Under the pieces are notes generated by a model, which was not told the origin of the DNA, searched no databases, and saw nothing but the letters and a program-made list of their open reading frames with translations. Below, piece after piece: positions 22,451 to 32,199 of a DNA stretch of 64,000 nt. The stretch spans positions 33,562,396 to 33,626,395 of the forward strand of contig CM043960.1 of the NCBI GenBank assembly GCA_014529385.2. The letters run 5' to 3'. The stretch is from Adiantum capillus-veneris (Eukaryota > Streptophyta > Polypodiopsida > Polypodiales > Pteridaceae). The position numbers and the translations under genes are program-made. The stretch's first letter is position 1. Each line of letters starts with the position of its first letter.

Positions 22451-22491
<41 letters not shown>

Positions 22492-22732
22492 GGGGGGGGG
22501 GGGGTCACTATATGTAAAAACTATATATTGTGTGCATTTAAGGAATATTCATAAAACCCCTTAGTTGTGAATTTTTCACCAATAAAAAGGACCCCTTTCC
22601 TATTCAATCTGTAAATTTTTTTCAAGGTCATTTTTTCAACAACCTCTCTATGTAAAAATGTGAGAAAATATAGAATAAACTAATCCTTGTTGTTGAACCC
22701 ACATGATAGGATTTTTTTAAATTATAGTGACC

Positions 22733-22781
<49 letters not shown>
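22450..22781. repeat. GA tracts flanking a diverged copy of the AT-rich repeat
   Basis: GA runs lie at 22450-22489 (followed by a run of about 15 G) and 22736-22781. Between them 22500-22735 loosely matches the repeat at 13360 (AAAGGACCCCTTTCCTATTC, GAACCCACATGATAGGATTT). Confidence 0.6.
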
Positions 22782-22783
<2 letters not shown>

Positions 22784-23311
22784 GCAAACTCTAAATAAAC
22801 TCTTGACTATTTATTAGAAAATAGAGATCACAATCCTCTTTTATCTTTTTGTTTGATAGACTAGAAGGGCTGGCTAATCATATTAGGGCCAAAAACGACT
22901 CAAAAAGGGATGTTTGTTAATCTAAGGATTAAGGAATAGTCCAATAGTTATTTGACATGTATACAAAAGTATGGCACTCTTGTCTCCTCTATTTCCTATT
23001 TTGACGGAGAACTGCTAAATGTCTTGATCATAAGGTTGAAACTGCTATATTTGGGTGCTTTCAACGAGAGAGCTCATTAAATTTGCGGCCCAAAGTAATG
23101 AAGTCTCATATTTTATTCTATTTTATATTTCACAAAAGCGTTGTCAAAAGATACGAAATCTATGTCAGAAGGATCTGAAAACAAGGGCATTAATGACAAA
23201 TCACCTACTTTTTTCAAAGGTATACCTTTTTCACTCTCTCTATATTTTGTGAGAGGTTTAAGTCTTTCCATCTCTATATTTTCTTTCTTCTTCTCTAATG
23301 TCTGAGTTTCC

Positions 23312-24299
23312 ATGGCGTCTTTTTCATGTCGCCCTTCACATAACATAACTTCTTGTGACTTTCATAACGTTAGAGAGGATGGTCTTTGGAAGCCCATATC
23401 TTTTTGTGTGAATGACTGGGTAACAATGCTTCCTTCATGCAAAGGTGTACACAAAGTGAAGAGAACTAAACGTGATAAAGTAAAAAACCATTGGAAATAA
23501 AGGGATTGAAGATGCTATGTATGCTGACAAGCCACCTTCCTTTTACAAAACAATGGATTTGTTTGTCTATTTTGCAGAATACAAAGTTCCATCACGAGAA
23601 GGTGCATATGGAGAACTACATCAGTTACCCGTTCCCACCATAAGTTCACTTGATTGGGAAGCTCCTGATGCATGTACTATATCAATCTTCAAATCCAAGA
23701 TCAAAGAAGACATCCTTAAAGCTATGTCTCCGGGCAGGATATCAAGAAGGATTAAAGTTCAATGGTTCTTGCTTATACATGTCTTTGTGGCATGTTTCAA
23801 AACAATGGACTTGCAGAGGACAAAGACGATGTGGCTTAATAGAAGAATTTCTATGACTGAACTGGATAATGTACTTGGAGATGGATGGAGCACCAAAGAA
23901 ACTTTTCATATTGGTGATAATATTAGTTGTAGAATAAGCCCAAATTCTATGTCTATCTCATATCAACTATGTCGTCAATCATTAGTTCTGGGCTACGACT
24001 ATAGGAGATGGAGAAGCAAATTAGGTAGCTGGTTTCCTCTTGACTTTGAGGAAAATTGTCCAGAGTTTGAACTAAAGGTCACAGTCCATCCACACACCGA
24101 GTATAGAAGCCTTATAGTAGCAACAAATTGTAGACTACATGATGTTAGAGAATCTCTTGAGTTTCTTGATGAAACATCTCCTGAGTATAGATTCAAAGTG
24201 GATGAAATTGTGGCGAGCACAAGGATGGAGAATTCAACCTCTTGCATCACATGCCTTCCCCCAAAAAGAGTTGTATTTAAGCCACTTGCAAGGACTTGA
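23312..24299 (+). pseudogene. Gene B: unrecognised protein, paralogue of gene A, one frameshift
   Basis: ATG at 23312 in a good context (tccATGG) opens MASFSCRPSHN. The frame runs to 23500 and then continues one frame over (GIEDAMYADKPPSFYKTMDL) to 24299. The change is explained by a single extra A in the A6 run at 23481-23487. Matches to gene A in order: LWKPI against QWEPV, a W-(E)-x-P segment after SLD, FVACFKTM against VALFIELF, VLGDGWSTKE against LLDKGWYVKE, and a C-terminal DVRESLEFLDE block. There are no membrane segments. The family is unknown to me; its position beside the terminal repeat suggests an element-encoded function. Confidence 0.6.
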
Positions 24300-24561
24300 A
24301 AAAACAAGTTCAATATTGTAATCGTTGCATTTTGCAAATATATTTATCTTTTCTCTACCTTATTGTGATAATTATTTATGTTGTTTTAAACTTACATGAC
24401 ACCATGATACACATTTAAGAATCGATCGTTGGTATTAAGTATTTGAAGTACAAAATTATGAATCACCAAAGGGTATATATATGTTCATATGGACAAAATG
24501 AACAAAGGTGTACATAGCTTTTGTGGAGTAATCAATCATGAAACTCCACTTTTATTTTTGC

Positions 24562-26874
24562 CTAAGAGGATTTTGCATCCTCAGAGACCCTTTTTCTTTT
24601 GTGTTCAGAAGGGGGTGAAAGTTCAGGACTGGGTGGTGGTGGTGACTTGGGCTCCTCAGGGCTTGGCACGGGGGACTTGGTAGGGGTTGGTGCTTTGGGC
24701 CTATGAGGAGTGGCTGGCTTGGGTGACTTGGCAACCTTCTTTGGCAACATGAATGGTAGCTTGAAAGGTGAGCTAGGTGCCTCCCCCTTATTGTTCTTAA
24801 CTGTACGACGCTTTTGAACCTTGAAACTTCTTTGGCAACATGAATGGTAGCTTGAAAGGTGAGCTAGGTGCCTCCCCCTTACTATTCTTAACTGTACGAC
24901 GCTTTTGAACCTTGAATTTCAATGGTGAGTGGAATGGATGGCCCTTTGTATCTGCTCTTTTTTTTGCAGGGCTCTTCTTCTTGGTGGGACTCTTCCCTTT
25001 GGCAGGGATCTTCTTCTTGGTGGGACTCTTCCCCTTGGTAGGACTCTTCTTGGCATGGCTCTTCTTTGTAGGACTCTTCTTCTTGTGATCCTTTTTCTTT
25101 GTATGTATCTTCTTTGCAGGACTTTTCTTCTTCTGATCCATTTTCTTTGCATCCAAACTCTTGGTGGCTCTACCTTTCTTTGGTGGCAAAGGAGATTCTG
25201 GATCATTTGGGTTTATTGATCTTTCCAAAACCATAGAAACAGCCTTCTCTCTCACCCACATGACCCAAGACTCTGGATAGTCATGCAACTGAAACAAATA
25301 GAAAAAGGAATTAAAGGACATGAGTACATACATACATAGTTAAGAAATAAAAATAAATCAATGGCACATGAGCCACACACTTACAGTGAGTGTAGTCATC
25401 CTGCACCTTGACTCAAGATATCTCCATGCATAGGCAAGAACCCTCCATCCACAAGATGTTGAGTCTGTTTGTAAAGGCACTTTTTGATTGTAGTACTTGA
25501 AACCTTCTATATTGTAATCCTTATTTGTGGTACTCAGGTGACCAACAATAAGTTTGGCAGCACTGCAAGAAGACCAATCAAAAAGCTACTAATAGAAAAT
25601 AATGGGCCATCAAGGATAGATCATACTTCATACTTATAGTTTACTTCTCCCATGGATACTTGACAATGAATTCATAAATATAATATCTTTCTCCAAAAGA
25701 TTGAAGATAATAAGTCCATTGTCCTCTACAAAAAATAACAATTAGCTAGGAATACCACAAAATGTTAAAAATAACATGTAAGGAGTTAAGATTTACCCTT
25801 CAACATTAGGGGTATAATATGTAATTGCGATCAGTATGTTAAAATCTTCAAAAAAACTTAAAAAGATTCCTTGCTTGTTAAAAAGGCACCGTGTCACTAG
25901 AGGGTCAAGTATGGAAATTTGCATAGCTAGAGCCTCTAGAAGATCCCTCATAAGACACCTGAAAAAGAAAACACACCCCCCAATGAGGCCCTTGTGCCTG
26001 CCTTGCACATGCACTAATAATTAGCAAAGGGGCAACACATACCTGAGACAGATAAAGAGCACAGTGTCACCAAGCTCAATGTTGGGGTTTACAAGCATAC
26101 TTGTATCTTAAGGGAATTTTTGTACAAGTACACCTCATCATCTCCAAACAAGAAGACATCCACCACCATTTGTCCTGTAACTTTTTCATAAAGGAGAGAG
26201 TTGGATGCTCTTAAAATTTTTGCTTGCTCTTTAAGGATAGCATCCTCTAATATCATGTCTTGCTCTCTCTCGACCTCCTTTCCTGCTTTGATATCCTGGG
26301 CCTTTCTTGTCTCATACTCATGTGTAACATCCTCAATGACAACCCCTGAATCTTTCTGCTCCCTGGAAGGAGGGATATTTAAAATTTGTAAGTCTTTAAG
26401 ATCCTCACTAGGAATAAGCTCAAGAGCCTTATCAAACTTGTATCTCAGCCTTGACACAAGCACAAAATCTTTGCTCAAAAGTGTGACCCTATGAGCAAAT
26501 GAAGCTGCAATGTAGCTATCATTCATTAAGCCTATGAGAAAATCCTCGACAGCTTCCTGAAGGCACATCAAAGCTTGAGATTGCCACCTTACTGAGACAA
26601 AAGTTTTAGTATTCATCATGCTCACAAGTCTATCTGATATCTCTTTGACAACTCTCATGAAAGGTAGCTTTGGAATCAGTAGACAAGTAGACTTTTGTGC
26701 TTTTCTTATTTCTCTTAAAGATTTGACTTGATAATTCAACCTTTTTCTAGCAGTGGGCCTCTAATGAGGTTGTGGAGGTGGTGGTTTCTTTGGATCTTCT
26801 TTCTCTAAATCATCTTTCTCTGGATCTTTTGGGGCTTGGTAGACTTTTCTTGCAGTTTGTTTCGTCCTCGCCAT
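24562..26874 (-). pseudogene. Histone H3-like fusion: H3 tail and fold, Ulp1-like segment, H1-like tail
   Basis: ATG at 26874 opens MARTKQTARK, the exact H3 N-terminus, with K4 and K9 kept and S10 changed to Val. A Pro/Lys/Glu-rich stretch follows, an in-frame TAG (26763-26761), then RPTARK and the H3 fold: SLREIRKAQKST, LLIPKLPFMRVVKEI, about eight extra residues in loop 1, RWQSQALMCLQEAVEDFLIG, and RVTLLSKDFVLVSRLR. The RW and VEDFL spellings lean towards CENH3. After about 100 linker residues a 1-nt deletion near 26093 shifts the frame. Introns with good borders at 26042-25959, 25796-25726, 25644-25563 and 25384-25291 all join in phase. Exon 4 has QTDSTSCGWRVLAYAW, the Gln-x5-Cys-Gly spacing of Ulp1/SENP (C48) peptidases, but the expected HW is QW. 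Exon 5 is a Lys-rich SPTKKK/SPAKK tail like H1, broken by a 91-bp duplication. The H3 part is certain as homology, the Ulp1 part is tentative. Confidence 0.75.
24736..24917. repeat. 91-bp tandem duplication in the histone-fusion tail
   Basis: Copies 24736-24826 and 24827-24917 differ at few positions (cttattgttctt against cttactattctt). The period of 91 is not a multiple of three, so the second copy throws the reading frame off and ends it at 24797. Removing one copy restores the Pro/Lys-rich frame that ends at 24562. Confidence 0.9.
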
Positions 26875-26893
26875 TTGGGTCAAAAAGTACAAA

Positions 26894-27345
26894 ACACCAC
26901 ACGACGCGATAGCTGGGTCACCCACAGTCTAGAAGCTGTCCATATCGCGTCTTATGTGAAGCTAATGATCTTGGCTAGGAATCATGGAAGGACACCTGCA
27001 CGACACGATAGCCGGGTCACCCACATTCTAGAACATGTCCGTATCGCGTCGTATGTGAAGCTGTTGACTTGACAATGAATCAAGGAAGGACACCTGCACG
27101 ACGTGATAGCTTGGTCACCCACATTCTAGAACATGTCCGTATCACGTCGTATGTGAAGCTGTTGATCTTGGCAATTAATTAAGGAAGGACACTTGCACGA
27201 CGTGATAGCTGGGTCACCCACATTCTAGGAACATGTCCATATCGCGTTGTATGTGAACCTGTTGACCAAGTGGCAAGGAACCCGCACAATGCGATAGCTT
27301 GGTCACCCACAGTCTAGAACTTGTCCGTATCGCGTCGTATGGGAA
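26894..27345. repeat. Five ~98-bp tandem repeats with CGACGCGATA/TATCGCGTCGT arms
   Basis: Units begin near 26896, 26999, 27097, 27195 and 27282. Each has CACGACGCGATAGC, then GGTCACCCACA, TCTAGAA, TGTCC and TATCGCGTCGTATGTGAAG. The first and last parts are inverse complements, so every unit can fold or bind a dimer. Isolated copies of the arm (CACGACGCGA and variants) go on to 27840. The array lies between the H3-fusion ATG and its TATA box, so it would be in the leader or proximal promoter. Confidence 0.85.
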
Positions 27346-27504
27346 GTGCAAAGAATTGCGCAAGGAGGGGTAGCGCGGGTCGATGGAAAGATGCCTGAAG
27401 AAAGAGATACGACTTGCAGAAAGGGGATGCACGGGTCGTTAATTAGAAGGTACGACACGACCCGAATGTGTGGTTTGGGGGAAAGTAAAAAATGAGCACG
27501 TGAG

Positions 27505-27620
27505 AGAGCTTTATATACAGCCAACCGTCCGTACGAAGACCGTTGGAAGCATGCCATGTGGCACGTGTGCATGGATGACACATGTCCATAACGGTTATTT
27601 TTGGTACCTTATATAAAGAT
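27505..27620. promoter_or_regulatory. Divergent core promoter of the 9.1-kb element
   Basis: On the minus strand CTGTATATAAAGC (about 27508-27520) faces the histone-fusion gene. On the plus strand CCTTATATAAAGATT (about 27606-27620) faces gene P. Two TATA boxes back to back about 100 bp apart suit a bidirectional promoter. CGTGTGCATGGATGACACATG-type inverted sequence lies between them. Confidence 0.55.
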
Positions 27621-27972
27621 TGCTTTTATTGGTGTTGTACTTTTACTTGTCCCACACGACGCGAGAAATTGCCTTTGTTTTACTTATCTCTCCACTCTAC
27701 ACGTCGCTTTGGTCTCTCAAGGTCCCTTCGTCCCCGCACGATGCGACGATACCCGTTTGCAAACTCTGGGTGGGGCCTCTATCGCGTGGTTCAGGCTTCT
27801 ACTGGGCTCCACTAGATAGCTCTCGCACGACGCGACTGGAGCACTTTGCACATCGTGGAACCCTCCCCTATCGCCTCGTTTGGGCTGCTCTCTCCATCAC
27901 TTTGGCGCGTGCTTGTCAACCTTTACCCTGTGCCTAGCTAGCTTCACCGATTTGATTTTTTCTCAACCATAC

Positions 27973-29588
27973 CATGAACGAAGGTCGGGAGGAGATTTTG
28001 GAGGAGAGTCCAAGTGAGAAGCTATTGGTTCCTGTGATGGATGGTGGTGACATGGAAGTGTACACCAAAGCATATGAAATATTCAACCCTTTGTTTGATC
28101 TTGTAGTTTTGCTAGACAATTTGAAGGACTTTTTGTCAGAAGAGTTCAAATAGTTTGAAGAGGCAGTTGAAGGCAAGTGTTTGGTTTTAGATGGCAAGAC
28201 TTATTGCCATCTAACCGAATTTACTACCAACTCAATTGAGAAAGGCAAAGTAACAAGGAGGTTTGGAAGATTTTCTAAGAAGACTTCCTTTGTTTGTCCA
28301 CCTACCATTTCTTGTCAATTACATTCAAAGCCTTGCAACCTTGTTTGAAAAGAAGTTGCTTGCCTTTCTTTTCTTTTTGTTCCTTAAGTTGACATGCAAG
28401 GCAAAGCTGATGAAGTGAAAGATACAGATGAAGAGGTAAGAAATAAAAATGTTTCCACAGTTTTGCAGCTTGAAAAAAGTGAAATTCTAGAAGAGGAGGA
28501 AGTCGATGTTGCAGCTGAGGAGCAGGAGAGTGCAAATTTTGATGTGGCTCAATTTAGAGCTAGTACTGTCATTGATGAGCCAACAGATGAGGTAGAGGTG
28601 TCTGAAGATTCCCTTACTATTCCAAACCTTCCCTACTTCTATATCAATGGAAAAGAGTATATCCCTCTCCATCATATCCAATGTCTGCTTAATATGAGGG
28701 AGGGCTATTGTATTGCAACCATTTCTGAAGCTTCTGAGGTGGCCAAAGATTTTATCGACCCAAAAGAAGAGTCAAAAGAGGAGTTTTTGGCTCTTGATAT
28801 TCAGACATCCAATAAAGATTTTCTTCCTGCTCCTGATGCACTTGCTCTATGCATGAGAAGAGTGGAAGAGGAGAAACCTTCCCTCGAAGATGAGGATTTT
28901 GAGAAGAGACTTGTTGAGCTTGGCATCCAATCTTTTGGCACAGACTTTAAGCTCAAAAAAATTGGAAAGGAAGTTGACATAAGTGAGATGACCGGATCAT
29001 GAAATCTCCTTCAAGAAAAAGTCATTGCCGAAGATGAGTTGCAAAAGGTAGATTTAGTTTCACCTTGATCTCCCTTCTGAAATCTTTCTTTTTTTTCAAG
29101 TTTGTTTTAATTACTCATTATGTCTTGTTTTGCAGATTGAACTCCTTGACAAAGACAATTTTCTTGGGAGAGCTAAAGGCTCGAGAGGGAAAGCAATAGA
29201 GGGCTCTTCAAGAAGGGATGCCTCCTCTCTCATGCACTACATGCCTACATTGGATAGTGCCACCTTCTGTGCTTTTCACATGCAGTGCAGTTCTGAAGAT
29301 CCTGAGTTGCCAATATTTTCCCTGAAGATATTGTCACATTTTTTAGGGTACACTCCCCTTCAAAGCAATGCAAACAAGATCATGCTACTTGAGAGAGCAG
29401 CAACACTTAGAATATTTGGATATGCTGCAAGATTCAATGCCTCAAGAGCAGGATACTTTCTTTGCTACTCTAGCTATGTAGCAACAGTTGAGGAGACAAA
29501 TGTCAACATTCTTGGGGGCTATAAAAGAGGAAAGTTTTTGAGATATAGGGGTGACATGCCTAGAGATATGAAAAAAATCAAAAACTGA
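27973..29588 (+). pseudogene. Gene P: unrecognised acidic protein, in-frame TAG and TGA
   Basis: ATG at 27973 opens MNEGREEILEES. An in-frame TAG lies at 28151-28153, after which the frame stays open (FEEAVEGKCLVLDGKTYCHL). A second exon begins near 28380 and holds a Glu-rich part, FYINGKEYIPLHHIQCLL and a long acidic stretch. TGA at 29000-29002 is followed in the same frame by 15 sense codons up to a donor at 29048. The third exon starts at 29136 after tgttttgcag, in phase, and reads LLDKDNFLGRAKGSRGK, then LGYTPLQSNANKIMLLERAA, ending at 29588. No known domain is recognised. It converges on transposase candidate T, 245 bp away. Confidence 0.55.
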
Positions 29589-29833
29589 TGTAAAATTGAC
29601 AATTTTTTGTACCAAAATATCTTTTTTGAATTTGGATCTCTTTAGAAAGATTCGGTACAAAGTTTCAAAGTGAAGCATTAATCTCCATCTGTGGTTGAGC
29701 AGCATGGTTGTTTGATCTCATCCGTTGTAATTGTACGAGAAAGGGGGGGGGGGGGGACAAAGAAGGAGCAATGCACTAAAGGAATTATTCAATTGGTTCT
29801 ATAGGAGGTTTGAAAAAAGAAGTCCTCGCTTGA

Positions 29834-31607
29834 TTAGGATCCTTTTGAAAGAGTAGGATCTTTTTTTAGATGCACTTGGCCACATTGAAAACCCATTTGA
29901 GAGAGCAAAGCCTCACATTTTTCTATGCACTTGTCTGCAAGTTTAGTTGGCTTAATAGAATATGCATAATCAAGATGGAGTCGAAGCAATTTGTCCAAGA
30001 TTCTAATCTCTGCATGCATTGTACATATATGTACTTTTTTAAAATCTATTGTTAGAATTGGATCCCAAATCATAGAAGACGATGGGTAGTCGATGATGTT
30101 CACACTATTTCTCGATGGTGGTTTTCCAACCTCGTGTTCTGCAAGCCATCCTTTTGTTCCAGTGCTTGCCATGCAATATAGACATGGATGCTTGGTATTG
30201 GCACCTCCACATACACCAAACATGCACTTTAATGCTTTTAGGTCGGCACTCAAGTGCCATTCTACAAAAAAGTCACCCATGCCATCTACACAGAGTTTTT
30301 CACCTGCATTTTGATCCTGTATAACAGAAGGGTTATCGGTCTGCAAAAAGAGCCATTTCAATGTATCGTGATGTTCTACTGGTATTTGAGCTGCTCCGAT
30401 CCACCGAAGCTTCATTTCTGATTGATTTTTGTGGTATGGGGAATCAAGCTTACCCTGGCTATAGTCCAATGCTCTATTCATAAGGGATATGGATACTCTT
30501 TCCATTTTTTGACATTTCTGAATTTGAGCTTCATCCAATTTCATAACAAATATAAGTTTTCCTTCACAATCTACTTCTTGCATATTATAGTATCTCACCA
30601 TAGCAGATTGAACATTTTTTGTACTCATCCAAATGTTATTAAAAACATTATACTCAAAATAAGATTTTTTTTTTCTGTTTTTCATATGGCATCGTTCCTT
30701 CTATATGATAGTACTCTCCAAAATGTTCGGGTATTTCTTCATTTAACAGAGTCCTAACTTTCCAACATTGTGAGACCTAGGAAACCCAAAAGATTTAATC
30801 TTGTAATACTTTAAAACCTAAAACCAGGCTTTAGATCGAGATGGCCCTGTAACCCCTTCTACTCACCCCCACTGTGTCACAAACTTCTTGCATTTGAGAA
30901 TGTTGGACCAGTAAACCCATATCTTTCAGTAAAGTTTGAAATACCAATTTCTTCTGAGTTTGATTTTCAGGAAGTTTCAAAAGTTTCAGAATATCACTTT
31001 TGTTCATTGCCTCATTCAAAAATCTCACCCTTTCTTGAACATTGGACATATCAAATCCTAAAAGACTAGTCACATGTTCTCTAGTAATCTTTATTCTTTT
31101 TTTTATTTTTCCAGAACCTTCTGTTAAGTTTACTACATCTCTCATTCATTTTATGCGTGCTCTTAATCCTATTGGAGTTTCTTTTAAAGTCTGAAGCTAG
31201 TGATTTTCTTGTTTTAGAGATGCTATTTGGTTTTCAAGTTCCAAAATTCTTGTTGCATTTGAAGACAAAACAGTTTTGAGATATTGAATGTAATGTGTAT
31301 GATCAATGTATAAATGAGATAACCTAGAACTATATCCTAGTAAGCTATCAACCCCATCACCAACAAATCTCATCAAATCATGAGGTGTGTGAAAAGATGG
31401 ATACCTTCCAGTGCTAGGATCCGGTGGATACAAGCTCCCATCTATCCATATATCAATGTGTTTCTTTCCCTCATTGCGAAGTTGTTGTGCTTCATTTGCA
31501 GTTGTAACTGGTCTTTGATAGACACTCCACGTAGTAGCATATTCTTGGCTTAGCTTAATGTTCAAGTGAAACTTGTGGTTATCACTAATGGAAGATGTAT
31601 TAGTCAT
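29834..31607 (-). pseudogene. Gene T: transposase candidate, two in-frame stops
   Basis: ATG at 31607 (MTNTSSISDNH). One frame runs to 30867 through TAG (31199-31197) and TGA (31148-31146), with a coiled-coil-like part (ILELENQIASLKQ). A GTGAGT donor at 30866 and acceptor cctag at 30777 join in phase to KVRTLLNEEIPEHFGEYYHI. A one-base slip in an A10 run near 30670 then leads into a domain with RWIGAAQIPVEHHD, DFFVEWHLSADLKALKCMFG and the pair KHPCLYCMAS, followed by ILDKLLRLHLDYAYSIK. The DLK-x-L then C-x2-C order resembles uncharacterised proteins of large eukaryotic DNA transposons. I cannot assign a superfamily, and the downstream end may be truncated at 29834. Its place next to the right terminal repeat supports a mobility role. 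Confidence 0.5.
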
Positions 31608-31957
31608 TGTAAGTAATGAAGGAGCAGAAAGTATAATGGAAATAACGTAGCAGAAGAAAAAGGTGCATCAAAGAAGAAGAGATAAAGCTCGCGAAAGGTG
31701 AGAGAAAAAAGAGAGATCGAGTGATTCAAAAGTGGAAACAACTATTTTCCGCCAAGTGAAGTAAATGAAAACAAATTTCGAGGTGAGCCTCAAAGGAATG
31801 TGAAGAAAACGATATCTTTTTGAATATTTAGAGATATGTACCTAGATATGCTTTAGATTGCGTAGATATGCTTTAAATGACCAAAATGGACATTTGGAGC
31901 CGTTTTGACCATAAACGGCTCTGCTAATTAGTAATTTAACCAATTCCTTACACAAAT
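31608..31957. other. Upstream region of gene T and right subterminal DNA
   Basis: AT-rich, noncoding. A small inverted repeat (GGAGCCGTTTTGACC / ATAAACGGCTC) lies at 31894-31922. Probably promoter and end of the element. Confidence 0.4.
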
Positions 31958-32199
31958 CTTTTTGAGTCATTTTTGGCCCTAGTGTCTAGCAAGCTTTCCA
32001 TTTATACAATGGTCACATAGTTCATAGTCTGAAAATTTAAAAACAAGTAACCCAAGTGAGATTTTTTTTTCATTCCATTCTAGCTCAAATGGCATAATTG
32101 GGTATGCCACAAAGAGACATTTGGATGCTCGGTTATGTTAACAACAATATCTTGGAGTGTAGGCACATATAAAGGGTAAGGAGTACCACATTTGTTCAA

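Larger units (their letters stand above)
22884..31981. mobile_element. TIR-bounded 9.1-kb element of unknown family, four genes
   Basis: The left end TAGGGCCAAAAACGACTCAA (22884) is matched on the minus strand at the right end by TAGGGCCAAAAATGACTCAA (31981); about 23 of 24 positions agree, and a looser match extends about 16 bp outward. No target duplication is visible. Each end abuts a small palindrome (CTAAT-CAT-ATTAG left, CTAG-TGT-CTAG right). Inside are two convergent gene pairs: gene B (+) with the H3/Ulp1-like fusion (-), and gene P (+) with transposase candidate T (-). The middle is a divergent promoter with tandem repeats. Every gene has one or more lesions. The boundaries rest on the inverted repeat alone. 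Confidence 0.6.

Noticed and set aside
26761-26874. An 84-bp intron removing the TAG in the histone fusion
   Set aside because: The acceptor cctcattag is acceptable, but the only donor after the H3 tail (AAAA|GTCTAC) is poor and the frame is continuous across the stop, so a plain nonsense mutation is simpler. It remains possible.
28302-28681. Minus ORFs opposite gene P
   Set aside because: The plus strand has phase-consistent introns and the minus reading has no motif.
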